Made by a program: the position numbers and the translations under genes. Of a stretch of 64,000 bases of DNA, positions 29,885 through 40,773 are shown piece by piece. The stretch is from positions 194,340,915-194,404,914 of the forward strand of contig NC_059074.1 in NCBI RefSeq assembly GCF_020497125.1, in the 5' to 3' direction. Source of the DNA: Mauremys mutica. Taxonomy: Eukaryota > Chordata > Testudines > Geoemydidae. Below the pieces are notes generated by a model that ran no database searches, was not told the DNA's origin, and was given only the letters and a program-made list of their open reading frames with translations. The first letter of the stretch is position 1. Each line of letters starts with the position of its first letter.

Positions 29885-31500
29885 GGGGAAGATTTGGGGT
29901 GATGGCATCAGCAGGAGTCTGCAGGATCAGTTGTATCAATGGGAAGATTATTTCAAAACAGCTCTCAATTGTGTGATGCCTGCAGTCCCTCTTCCATGTG
30001 AAGAGAGGCAAGAAGTTCCAATAGAGTCTCCTTTCTTCAATTAACAAGAGATCTGGATCGCAGTCCATAAACCGAAGTCTGGGAAGGCACCGGGGGTTTG
30101 TAACATCATCCTTGAGTTGCTGAAGACAGATGAGAGTATTGTTGTACTGTGGGCTGCATAGGCTCTTCCAGACTATCTGGTGTACTAATATCATCCCCAC
30201 TGTCTGTAAGAAAGGTGTTATTCTGCCTAGTGATAAGCCTGAATATAGCAACTATTGCGGTATTACGCTGTTGTTGGTCCCAGAGAAAGTTTTCTCTTCC
30301 ATCTCAGTGTCTCAAATCAATGATGCACTTCATGGCAAAGGCCAGGATAGTCAGTGTGGCTTCAGACCTGGTCATTCCACTGTTGGCCAGATCTTTGCCT
30401 TGAGACAGCTTTTTGAAAAAATGACTGACTTCAATAATGCACAGTACTTTTTATAGATTTTTGTCAGGCTTTGATTCAGTGCATTAAGAAAGTTTGTGGG
30501 ATCTGGTGAGGTGACTCAGCATCCCTAAGAAGACAGCATCATTGTCAGAAGAGCTCTACAACGGAATGAAAAGATGAGTTCGAGTCAACAGCAGATACAT
30601 GACATGGTTTCCTATCGCCACAGGAGTGTGTTCTGTCACCATTGTTCAGTTTTGTCTTTGACTGGTTGATGGATAAGCTTGAGGAGACAGCTGTCGGTGG
30701 TGTAAAGCTGAACAGCATTCTGCTTTGAGATCTTGAGTATACTGATGACATTGTCTTCTTGGCTCAATCTGGTGAATTGCTGCAGCTGATGGCCGATCTG
30801 ATCAGGCAAGAAGCAGCATGCATTGGTCTGGTTATTAATTTGGATAAAAGTAAGTCCTTGGCCATTACCATTAAGCAGCCTCCAGCTCCAGATTACAACC
30901 ATCTTAGTGTTAACCTGTTGGGGTGAGATGCTGAGCAGGTGGCAGCTGCTGAATATTTGGACAGCATCATAGGGCTGGAGGATACTCAAAAGATGTGGAT
31001 ATGTTTATAGCAGCAGCTGCTGCCATGTTTTGGGCCCTTCAAGTTGCCTCCCTGGGGACATTGTGACATCAAGCTTGCTATGACTTTGTGGATGTACAGA
31101 ATCACAGTTATACCAACTCTACTGTAGGGAAGTGAAATGTGGACACTGAGGAAAGCTGAAAAACATCAGATTGATGTTTTCGAGTCTCACTGTCCTTGTG
31201 AGCTGCTTCATCCTGAGTACTGGAAGGACAAGATCAGAAAAGGAGATATTTGAAACCAAACCCAACAACTGCCTCCATCAGCACTGGTTTGATTTTGGCA
31301 GCCTTCTTGGAATGGACATGCTATAAGAATGGAAGACCAACGAATCCTGAAGTTTGTGTACAAAGCAATGCCGCTACATGGCCAGCAATCACGTAAATGT
31401 CAAAAGCCTCAATGGTGCAACAAGATAGCCAGTGATGGACATAAACTGAATATACAATCAGACTACCTTAAGCATCTTGCCAGAGATTGATCCAAGTGGC
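29885..31500 (+). pseudogene. Non-LTR retrotransposon reverse transcriptase, possibly RTE type
   Basis: Broken plus-strand frames match a non-LTR ORF in order. Near 30093 comes GKAPG, then YSNYCGITLL near 30243 and SQCGFRPGHSTVGQIFALRQ near 30350. CVLSPLFSFVFDW follows near 30629, then the catalytic box as YTDD at 30738-30749 (F/YADD expected), NLDKSKSLAI near 30840, and a late IPTLL.GSEMWTLRKAE block near 31110. The 5' endonuclease domain is absent. Several stops show that it is dead. The clade is my best guess; it is neither CR1 nor the L2-like type seen elsewhere here. Confidence 0.75.
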
Positions 31501-32989
31501 ACTTGCAGGGAGGTCACTGTTCCTTTGGGATCTGCCAGGATGATGACAGAGGATCTCTGCTCTGTCCAAAGCCTTTTGCCATTAATGGCCGGGGACAAAG
31601 GGGGCTGTGCAGCCTTTCCCTGAATGCAAAAGGAAGCCCAGCCATCAATCTCCGTGAAGAGGACTGCTCTGGGAAGAGTGCTCTAGCCTGAAAGGGAACG
31701 AATGTGGGGAGAAAGGTACAGAAGGTAACAGAATAAAGAAAAAGCAGAGATGGGCCATAACACTTGACTAAAATCTCAGATTTTACTCACGTATGCTGAA
31801 ACGCCTCCCTTCCAAATTTTCCGTGACAAATTAACTGACAGACCAACAAATGTCAAAGGAAACTTCTAGCACCCGTCCTTTCCAAACTGATTACTCTAAC
31901 TTCCATGTCTTAGGACATATGTAATGGCCAAATGGGTTTTCTTTAATCAGAGCAATACAGCTCAGTGTGAATCAAGTGTTAGCATTCTCACTGCTGAGTC
32001 CAAAGATCAGGTGTGAAAATCTCACAACATAACTGCTCTTATTCACACTCAGTGGTGACATTTTGGAGTGGTACAAGATGGTTGCTGTGTATACTGACAT
32101 TCTTGTTAAAAATCTCTCTTTGCTTCACCAACACCGCAAGCTACACTGGGAACACTAGTGTAGATGGATCATTGGCAACTGCTGGCATTTTAACTACTAT
32201 GTCATCTAGACCTACTCTGCTCTGGGTTACAGGATACAGAAGTTAAAACAAAGATGGCTGTCTGCATTAGCACTCTCATAATTGTGACCACCAGTGGTAG
32301 TGCAATGGTTGGAAATTTGAACAAAGGTGTTAGTGTAAACAAGGCCGCAGCATGCCTCCGAGCCTGGATAGACAAACACGTGCTCAGGTGAGTAGCCCCT
32401 CAGGCCACAACATTCAAACTGCTATTTTTAGCGTGCTAGCTCAAGCAGAGCTAGCACGTCTGTTTCACCAGACTGGGCACATTCCCAGCTGCAGTGTAGC
32501 TATACCCAGAAGTTCTGTCCTTTGGATCAGATGTTAAACTGATGCCTGTTCTAACTACCTCCAGCAGCTGTCGAAGTGGAAATTAAAAATGCCATCATGA
32601 TTTTAAAAAGAAAAAAGGATAACCTTAATCCTGATGCTTTGGCCAACATTGGCTCTCTCAGGAAAACGGATTCTAATTAGATCCGTGTTAAACTTTCACA
32701 ACTAAACCTGAAACCAGTTTATTTGTTTTAGGTTCTGTTACAAACCTAAAAGTCAGACCAAGTTTGCAAAAACTGGGCTGCATTTCAAGTGAATCCATGC
32801 CAACGTATGGTTTTGAGTGGAAACCAGGCTCAATTCAGTAGTTTCACAGTGTTTTGATCTGAAACCAGGCCCAATCTGGCAGCTGCAAGTGAGGTTTGCT
32901 TTGAGATTTCGTTTCAAACTACATAAATTTGCATGAAGCTCTGAGAGTAAAAACCACCAAATTTCCTCTAATGTCCATGACTGTGGGGA
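31501..32989. other. Mostly unassigned
   Basis: Near 32300-32511 there are palindromic words (GTGCTAGCTCAAGCAGAGC) and a GCAGTGTAGCTATACCC end like that of other MITEs, so a diverged MITE is possible. Otherwise I see nothing. Confidence 0.35.
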
Positions 32990-32997
32990 CCCTAGAG
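32990..32997. repeat. 8-bp target duplication, copy 1
   Basis: CCCTAGAG directly left of the element at 32998; identical to 33835-33842. Confidence 0.85.
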
Positions 32998-33834
32998 CAG
33001 TGGTTTTCAAACTTTTTTTCTGGCAACCCAGTTGAAGAAAATTGTTGATGCCCGCAACCCAGTGGAGCTGAGCATGAGGGGCTTGGGGTGTGGGAGGGGG
33101 TCAGGGCTGGGGCAGAGGGTTGGGGTGCGAGGGTGAGGGCTGCGGGATGGGGCCAGGAATGAGGGGTTCAGGGTGTGGAAGGGGGGCAGGGGGTTGGGGT
33201 GTGGGAGGGGATCAGGGCTCTGGGCTGGGGGTACAGGCTCTGGGGTTAGGCTGGGGATGAGGGCTTTGGGGTGCAGGAGGGGGCTCTGAGTTTGGGGGTG
33301 CTCAAGGCTAGGGTGGGAGTTGGGGTGTGAGGGGGTCTGGGCTCTGGGCTGGGGGTGCAGGAAGGGGCTCTACGTTTGGGGGGCTCAGGGCTGGGGCAGG
33401 GGATTGGGGTGCGGGGTTACCTCAGGTGGCTCCCAGTCAGCGGTGCAGCAGGGGTGCTAAGGCAAGCTTCCTGCCTGTCATGGCCCCAGAAGCGGCCAGC
33501 AGCAGGTCCAGCTCCTAGATGGAGGTGTGCAAGCAGATCCATGTGGCTCTCACCCGCAGGCATCACCCCTGCCCAAGGTCCCATTGACTGGTTCCTGGCC
33601 AATGGGAGTGCAGAGCTGGTGCTTGGTGCGGGGAGCACTGCCCCTCCCCACCCCCCATCTAGAAGCCAGACCTACTGCTGGCTGCTTCTGGGGTGCAGCG
33701 CGGTGTCAGAACAGGTAGAAATTAGCCTGTCTTAGCTGGGTAGCACCACTGACAGGACTTTTAACGTCCCGGTCGTCGGTGATGCCGCCGCGACCCAGTC
33801 CCTTATATTCCACGACCCAGTCTGAAAACCACTG
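32998..33834. mobile_element. Large hAT-type MITE (Buster-like)
   Basis: Ends CAGTGGTTTTCAAACTTT and GTCTGAAAACCACTG form inverted repeats, with a perfect 8-bp duplication CCCTAGAG on both sides (TA at the centre). The interior holds a G-rich minisatellite-like array (about 33060-33420, units around GGGGTGTGGGAGGGGG). Then comes a 400-bp block that resembles 52815-53040 in another element. Several long open frames here are artefacts of the G-rich array. Confidence 0.85.
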
Positions 33835-33842
33835 CCCTAGAG
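33835..33842. repeat. 8-bp target duplication shared by two elements
   Basis: CCCTAGAG is both the right flank of 32998-33834 and the left flank of 33843-34175. Confidence 0.85.
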
Positions 33843-34175
33843 CAGTGTTTCCCAAACTTGGGACACCACTTGTGCAGGGAAAGCCCCTGGCAGGCCAGGC
33901 CGGTTTGTTTACCTGCCGCATCCGCAGGTCCAGCTGATCGCGGCTCCCACTGGCTGCGGTTCGCTGATCCAGGCCAATGGGAGCTGCTGGAAGAGGCACG
34001 AGCCGAGGGACATAGTGGCCGCCACTTCCAGCAGCTCCCATTGGCCTGGAGCAGTGAACCGCAGCCAGTGGGAGCCACGATCGGCCAGACCTGCGGATGT
34101 GGCACGTAAACAAACCAGCCCAGCCCGCCAAGGGCTTTCCCTACACAAGTGACGTCCCAAGTTTGGGAAACACTG
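33843..34175. mobile_element. Palindromic hAT MITE (Buster-like)
   Basis: 333 bp that is close to a full-length inverted repeat. It starts CAGTGTTTCCCAAACTTGGG and ends CCCAAGTTTGGGAAACACTG, with the arms CCAATGGGAGCTGCTGG and its complement towards the middle. Flanks CCCTAGAG and CCCTAGGG differ by one base. Same family as 57795-58118. Confidence 0.88.
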
Positions 34176-34183
34176 CCCTAGGG

Positions 34184-35017
34184 GAATGAAGAGAGGGAAG
34201 AGACACACACAATGGATGCCACGATTGCATACCCAGGCACTGCACTACTAATCCCTACATGCCATTGTAAATTGACATGGTTCCATTTTTACACCAGCGC
34301 AGGATTTGTGATATATTTTGAGAATGTTTGAGTAAAGAAGCTGTTACACCAACCAAATTCTGCTCTATAGTTGTCTGCTTATTTTTTTCCTTTTAAATAG
34401 CAACTTTTGATTTAGTACGGTTGACTTTTTATCAGATTGCAAACAAAGCTACGGTGGTCTGGTATCACAGGCCATAAGTTACTTTCATTCCAATGAGCTC
34501 GAATACTGTTGGAGAATAGATAGTAATACACCATTTGTGTTTAAAGAGAAGGCACATGCCATAAGACATACACATTGCTGCATTCATTATCTTTGGATTT
34601 GCTCTCATCCTGCTCAACACAGATGTATGCATGTTTTATGTCTGTTTGTTATTTCTAAATACATTTTTTTGAATATTTTAAAAAGTTATGGCAGTTTATC
34701 TTATTGACAAAGTTGATCTCAGTGCTCAGTAGTTTGTAAAGACAACCTTTGATAAGGCCAGAAAGTTAAACAAGAGTAACATGCAACAGACGCCATTATT
34801 TAAGAATATAGCACATTGTTTCAGAAGGTTATTTCACTCTACAAAATGTGAAGCCTCCTCTATACCAAAAACATCTCCAATCTCTATGTCCTACTTAACA
34901 AGGCTACTGCTGGGCATCGGGCAGAATCGGACCTTAAAAGGTTTTAGTGAAAAATCCTAGGTGAATGTAGATTTTAACAAATAGAAGCAATTAGCCTGTG
35001 CTTCAGCATTAAGACAA
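34184..35017. other. No recognisable feature
   Basis: AT-rich sequence, no coding or repeat signal. Confidence 0.4.
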
Positions 35018-35130
35018 CTAAGCCCCAATCCCACAAAGATTTTACATAATGTGAGTAGTTCCAGTGACTTCAGTGGATTATGTGTAATGTTAAGCACATG
35101 CTTAAGGCTTTGCAGGACCGTGGGGCTTAG
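35018..35130. repeat. Short palindromic repeat
   Basis: Starts CTAAGCCCCAATCCCAC and ends GGACCGTGGGGCTTAG, with inner arms GTTAAGCACATGCTTAA. Same style as 51353-51478. Confidence 0.6.
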
Positions 35131-35538
35131 TTATTAACAAAACAAATACATAAATCATTTGCACTTATATAGTACCCTCCCTCCTAGTATCTTAACATTT
35201 AAGTAGACCAAACTTTGTAAAATTATAGTATTTCATGACAAAAATGTGAGTGAAAATGAATCTTTGTACAGGATACCAAAGAACCATCATGAGATGCAGC
35301 TTTGGTTAAGCAGGAGATCTCCAGCTGGCACAAAACAAGCGAACCTTCTTCAGCCATGAATATTCCACAAACCATCAGGAAGCCACAGGGAAGTTTTGCT
35401 CATTGTTTTCTATAGTGGTTTTAAAAGGAAAACTGATCATAAATGAGATGAGCTTAACATATGAGCAGTTCTTTAGTCAGTCAATTTGATTCACCTCTGC
35501 GGGTGCAGGGGAATAATTTACTCCCTATGTACTCCCCT
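35131..35538. other. No recognisable feature
   Basis: AT-rich, unassigned. Confidence 0.4.
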
Positions 35539-35661
35539 TAGGGTGACCAGATAGCAAGTGTGAAAAATCGAGATGGAGGTGGGGGGCAATAGGCGCCTAT
35601 ATAAGAAAAAGCCCCAAATATCGGGACTTTCCTTATAAAATCAGGACATCTAGTCACCCTC
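35539..35661. mobile_element. hAT-type MITE, relative of 25146-25280
   Basis: Starts TAGGGTGACCAGATAGCAAG and ends CTAGTCACCCTC. The flanks ACTCCCCT (35531-35538) and ACGCCCCT (35662-35669) differ by one base. The body is the reverse orientation of the 25146 copy (CTATATAAGAAAAAGCCCC here, TTTTTCTTATATAGGC there). Confidence 0.82.
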
Positions 35662-37084
35662 ACGCCCCTCGCTGTACTTGCTGAAGCAGTTATGCCCAAG
35701 GGCCAGTTCATCCATAGAAAAAGGGGAGGCTTAAACTCCAACCAGGGACCCATATAAGCCTGTCAGTGGAAGCTGACCAGGGGATTCACTCAATCAGTGG
35801 ATCTCCTGGGAGTCTTGGTTCCACCCCCTTTCTCCATGACCTCACCCACTAAATGGGCTGTGACAGTCCTCTTCAGGTCCTTATCAGAGCAGTGATTGCA
35901 AGGAAGCAGCCTTTGTCTGTATGCTATCCCTCCAGGTGGACTTTCTGTCCTTAGGGACACAGCCTGAGTTCTGCCAGAAGAAGATGGTTGAATCCAGGCA
36001 ATGAACAGCCCAGTGCTGCCAAAAAACATGAGTAACTCTATTCCTTGCCAGACAGAAGGCAGTTTGGGCTGGTATTCCTTTATTTATCATTCCCAAATTT
36101 ACAAGGCTATGAGATCTGTTAAAAGTGTAAATCATCCCAGGCAAATCAAGTTAGGGAGGAATTTCTAGATGCAAATAATGATTGCCAGAGACTCCACAGC
36201 AATCTGCACACTGAACTACTTGAACAACAAGCCAAATTCATCCCTGATGTAATTCCACTGAAACAAATTACATTCCACAAGGGGTAAATCTGTCCCACTC
36301 CTTCTAAAGACACATGCCATGCTGTAATCCAGTTTTCTATTTAAATTTTAAGTAACCCTCTCAGACAATACCATGAATTAGAAAACAAAGCAGTTTTGAA
36401 AAAATTTGTGCTAGTAACACTGGTTACAAAAGAAAATTATTCCATCTGGGACACCGCTAGATGACTTTTTGTTGTTATTGTTTTATGCCCTTTGGGATAG
36501 AAACTAAGTCCCCATTCCAATGATAGAATAGTGCATGCTGGGAGCCCACTGCTTCATTACAAAATAATGCACCAGAGTGGATCAGAAGTTATCCAGCTTG
36601 TTATGAGGACTTAAAATTTAGAAAAAAAATAAGTTATCTTAAAACTATCTATGTGCAGAATTCCCCTCCAGCTCCTTCTATTTGGAGCACACAACATTTT
36701 AATTATTTATTTGATGACTTATAAATATCACACATTACCTAAGTATATAGTGCTCATCACAAAATACAGAACTAAAAAGGTCTGATCTCATCATGATCAT
36801 CCCAAAACACGTGTTCTCCTTGCAAATCGAGCACCACCCACATCAGTCTCTAGCAAGGTACTTAAGGTGATCTGATTGTATATTCAGTTTGATCTAAATA
36901 TCTGTAAATCCTATCTTTAAAATAATCCAGAAGTCAAGTACAAACTTGATCAGATAGGTACAATATACCTTAGGCTTGTCAAAATAGAGCTCCAGCAGAC
37001 TTCCAGAGTGATCAGGCTCCTCCACTGAGAATGCTTTGCCATCAGTCCTACAGTGTTCAACCCCAGAAAGTAAAGATATGAGAC
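35662..37084. other. No recognisable feature
   Basis: About 1.4 kb with no clear gene. Near 36230-36296 a weak palindromic repeat-like piece (AAATTCATCCCTGATG ... AATCTGTCCC) may be another short hairpin copy. Confidence 0.35.
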
Positions 37085-37583
37085 TTTGCTTCCTCCACTA
37101 GCATCCAGGCGTAAGCTGCTGGCGCATGGGAGGCCTACTTAATGGGTGGAGAAGAACCTTGCAGTGTGGTTGCGGTGGCAATTTGGAGCAATGGTGAGCC
37201 AAGTACTGACCTGAAGGTGAAGCCAGAGTCAGGGTCACGGAACCAAGCCAAAAGGGCAGAACCAGAGTCGGGATCAGAAACACCAAGCTAAAGGGTAAGC
37301 CGGAGTCAGGGTCAAGAGGTCAAGCCAAACGTCAGTCTGAGTCAGAATCAAGGCAGGGAAGCAAGGACTAGACTCAAGCTGGCATGAGTCAAGGCAGGAG
37401 GAGGACCGGAACAGGAAGCGGAAGCAAAAGCGAAAGCAGTGCAAGCACAGAGCTGCTACTGCAAGCCTCAAGCAGCTCCCCTGCCCAGTCAGGAAGCATG
37501 ACCATTTGGAAAAGGCTCAGTGGGCCCAGCTGAGCTTGCTGGGTTGCCTAGCAACCAGGCTGGGAGCCAGCTGTCTCCTGACA
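37085..37583 (-). mobile_element. Possible Sushi-type LTR
   Basis: The right edge ends GTCTCCTGACA, so the minus strand begins TGTCAGGAGAC, as in the 23346-26501 element. It shares the order CAGTCAGGAAGCATGACC, CTAGCAACCAGG, GGAGCCAGC. The other edge cannot be fixed, and no internal genes are seen on either side. Confidence 0.4.
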
Positions 37584-39364
37584 CCAGGTGCTTTCCAGCC
37601 ATAGCCCCAAATATGGCAGTGATCAGTCGCACTCCAGCCTCAGGCTACAAAAGTTTGAATTACTGTGACAAGGTCTGTGTCAGACCCTGAGGCCTCTGGG
37701 CCACCCATTAATGAAAAAAGGCACTGAATGCCACTGCAGTCCCCTGGGAATCCGAGACAGGCATAGCCATGATGGTGCAAGTGATGCAGGTTCCCAAGGG
37801 CCACAAGATTATGGGGACCCAACCAGCAGAGGCTGCTCTACCTTAGACATCATCGTCATTACGCCCCCATCTATCTATAGGCAGACAGGGCTTGGAGGGG
37901 CAAAAAGCAGCCCCCAAGCAGGCAGAGAAGCCCTCTTGCCCCCTCCCCAGCCACTTCCAGCCCCCAGTGTAAATAAAATTGTGGCTGCCACTCCTCAGGC
38001 CCTGACTGGCTCAGGGCTGGTTCTGGTAGGTCCAGCCCGTACCTACTGCTCCATACCGGGCCCCTGCCCTGACTGCTGCTGCCTTGGACTTGCACTGCGA
38101 CCACTGATTCAACAGCAAGGAACTTATCCAGAAAGGCACAGGGCAGGGGGCAGAATGGGGGTGCAGAGGGCCAGGCAGGGGGAGTGGGCTGGGCTGAGGA
38201 TGCAGGGGACAGGCAGGCTGCGCTTGTGAAGTGTGCAGAGTGTGGGGGCCAGGTGGGCTGGACTGGGGGGCTCCTCAGGGCACATGAGCCCTCTGACTCC
38301 AGTTCCGCCGATCAAGACACAGGCCACAGGAAGTGGAGGAAACTGGGGAGAGGGTTGCGGGAGAGAGGGGACAGATGGGGATTAAGTCCCTGGCCCCAGA
38401 TGTTGGAGAAGGATGCTGGGCGAGAGATGCAGGAGGCATATGGGAAGTGGCCCCTGATAAGAATTAATCTCTTTTCACTCTGTTATAATGTTTTTCTCCT
38501 AATGCAACTAGATTCACTTTTGCAATGGAGCTCACATCCAACATTTTGACATGGAAAACCATTGTCAACTTGGTCTGATCAGCCAGTTAAACTGGATTTA
38601 TGGAGTGGCCCAAAATAGCTGAAGCATACCAGTGAACCTTGCCCCACGTTGGGCACGATCAAATCCAATCCGAACAGTGTGTGTATTTTAGAGGTACTTA
38701 GAAGATGATATTGATATTGGTGAGGACTGGTTTTTTATCTAGATCAATTAACATTTTGATGATATGGAAACATGTGCCTGACTTACACTGTAATGTAAAA
38801 CGGACTAGGTATCATAATCTTTGAAAAGTGCTGAGGATGTTATTATTTTAATTGTTTTTAATTGCATGGCAGTATGAATCATGGTGTTTGGTTTCTGTGA
38901 CACAGAGACCACATCCTGAAGAGTGGTCTGTAAATTTGTGACAACACTTGTTTGCATTTGGTGCCACACCATTGGTGAATGCAAAGCTAATGCTGCTTGT
39001 GTTCAAATTGCAAGTTTTCCCATCGGCAAAATTGTAGGTTCAGCTATAAAGATTTGGGGCTTGATTCCCCATTACATTACTCCTCTTTCACGGTGATGTA
39101 AGTCCAGACATTTAGTTCCAGTAGAGTTGTACCGGCTTGAAACTGGAATAATGCACAATGGTTACTCAAGCCCTTGGGCTTTTCGACTAACTATGTGTCT
39201 TGCTACATGATTAAAAGTCTCAGATATAAAAGGTGAGTTATTTGTATTTGTATTGCTAGAAATGTACACACCATTTTTTAAATGTTAAACAACTGAGTGG
39301 AGCAGCTAAATTCAAGAAGCAAAATTAAACTAGTGAGCAAATTGCAAATTAGCCAAAATTGATG
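37584..39364. other. No recognisable feature
   Basis: A 172-residue frame at 37711-38229 and its neighbours show no domain. The G-rich stretch at 38130-38430 resembles MITE interiors. The rest is AT-rich and unassigned. Confidence 0.35.
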
Positions 39365-39766
39365 GTTTTCTTAATACTGCATCAGATGGGCCCACAACAT
39401 CTTCAGCTACCAGAGACAAAATCATGGAAGATTTTGGCAGTCAGTGTCTGTGTTGAAAATGTTTTAATCCTGATATACACAAGATAGTCAAACTTGATAG
39501 TTCTCCAGGAGCAGACTCTGGTCAGAATGAAAATATTTATACCTCAGTAGCATCCATTGATGTCTTATTGACTGATTGCAGTGAAGTTAAAGCTGAGTTG
39601 TCTAAAGAAAATCCCATTGACAAATCAAAATTTAGTGCAGAAACTTTAAGTTCAAAATAGAAACATTTTATTGTAAAATATGGCTTTTTTTTCTCAACCT
39701 CTGAGGGACCATTCCCACATGACTCAGATAAATCAATGCTTTTCAGCATCTTATTATGAAACCAGG
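39365..39766 (+). pseudogene. hAT transposase remnant, segment 1 of 3
   Basis: Broken plus-strand frames match the N-terminal part of the ZMYM-like hAT transposase group. A charged region (SVASIDVLLTDCSEVKAELS near 39543) is followed by EGPFPHDSD near 39706, the motif that precedes the TTF-type zinc finger in these proteins. Stops are present. An LTR interrupts it at 39767. The zinc finger text then appears in segment 2. Confidence 0.5.
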
Positions 39767-40600
39767 TGTAACGGAGTGCACTCACCTTATGGGAGCACCC
39801 CTTAATCAAGTGTGCATGTGTCTGCTCTTTTTTCTCGATTTCTCCACTCACGGTGTCCCCTGCTGGCCGCTGCGCTGGTCTTCGATGACAGCCCTCCAGC
39901 TGAATCATACACAGTCCATGTGCAAAGCCAAACACACCCTTTTAGGGCGCACGGGTACCCCTCCAGCTGAGATACTCCTCTCGAACTCAGTTCATGGACT
40001 CTAGCTCTCCAGCTGAGTCAGTCTCAGTTCAGCCCCCTTCTGGGGGGGCGGGGGGTAACAGTTCCAGATGCAACCCATCCCTAGGCCTGTTTAAACTCCC
40101 TTTCTCAGAGTGTAGCTACTTCCCCAGTGGCTGATGGGGGGGGCAACCCGGACCCAGCCACTACTCCAGGCCACGACCCTTGGACCCTATAACTAGCAAC
40201 CACATGCCACATCCCTCTAATTAACAGCATTTACCTGCACCACTTTCCCACGGCCCTTATCTTTCTCGAGTCCCAGCAGCCAGCCAGGATCACCTTCCCT
40301 GCTACCCTGATCCCTGCCAGTAACTGCTTGCCTTGGCCCCTGCAGCTCCTGTAGCCAGCCAGGAGCACTTCTTGCTCCCCTGGTCCCGGCCAGCAGACTG
40401 AACTCACTCTTTCCCTGTAGCTCTTTTTATACCAGCCTGCTGAGACCTGGTTGGCTGCTTCCCCGCAGCCTCTTTCTGATTGGCTGTGTCCAACGCAGCC
40501 ACTCTAAGCAGCTTGGAGTACTCACCTCCACTGTTCCTTCCTGGGACAGGATGGGGTAGGATCGTGAGGCCTCCAACAGGGGACCTCTGGGCCTAATACA
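39767..40600 (-). mobile_element. LTR-like insertion inside the hAT remnant
   Basis: Plus strand begins TGTAACGGAGTGC. On the minus strand GGTATAAAAAG (plus 40423-40433) looks like a TATA box, so transcription would run leftward. The exact right edge is uncertain (AATACA at 40595-40600 is my choice). Hydrophobic and Pro-rich frames in it are composition artefacts. Confidence 0.5.
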
Positions 40601-40773
40601 CCCCACCACTTCCTGTCAAAGGCTGAAATCAAACAAACTAATTTGGTTATGCTATTCTCTTGTGCAGGACAACATTTACTGCCAACTCTGTTGGCTTTTC
40701 AGAGACTAAGGGGAAAAAACGTCAGATGACTTGGCCTCAATAAGTGGAATGATAAATACAGTGATATGTGAAA
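40601..40773 (+). pseudogene. hAT transposase remnant, segment 2 of 3
   Basis: The plus strand encodes WLCYSLVQDNIYCQLCWLFRD in broken frames. This fits the zinc-finger region of hAT transposases (hydrophobic stretch, YC..C.LF). It joins segment 1 if the LTR is removed. The CR1 at 40774 interrupts it. Confidence 0.5.

Noticed and set aside
33060..33420. Possible CRISPR-like or regular array
   Set aside because: Units are degenerate G-rich minisatellite repeats of variable length without spacers; the genome is eukaryotic.
33327..34208. Cluster of overlapping frames on both strands
   Set aside because: They arise in a minisatellite array and a palindromic MITE.
37711..38229. 172-residue plus-strand open frame
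   Set aside because: No recognisable domain; the sequence looks like repeat-derived GC-rich DNA.
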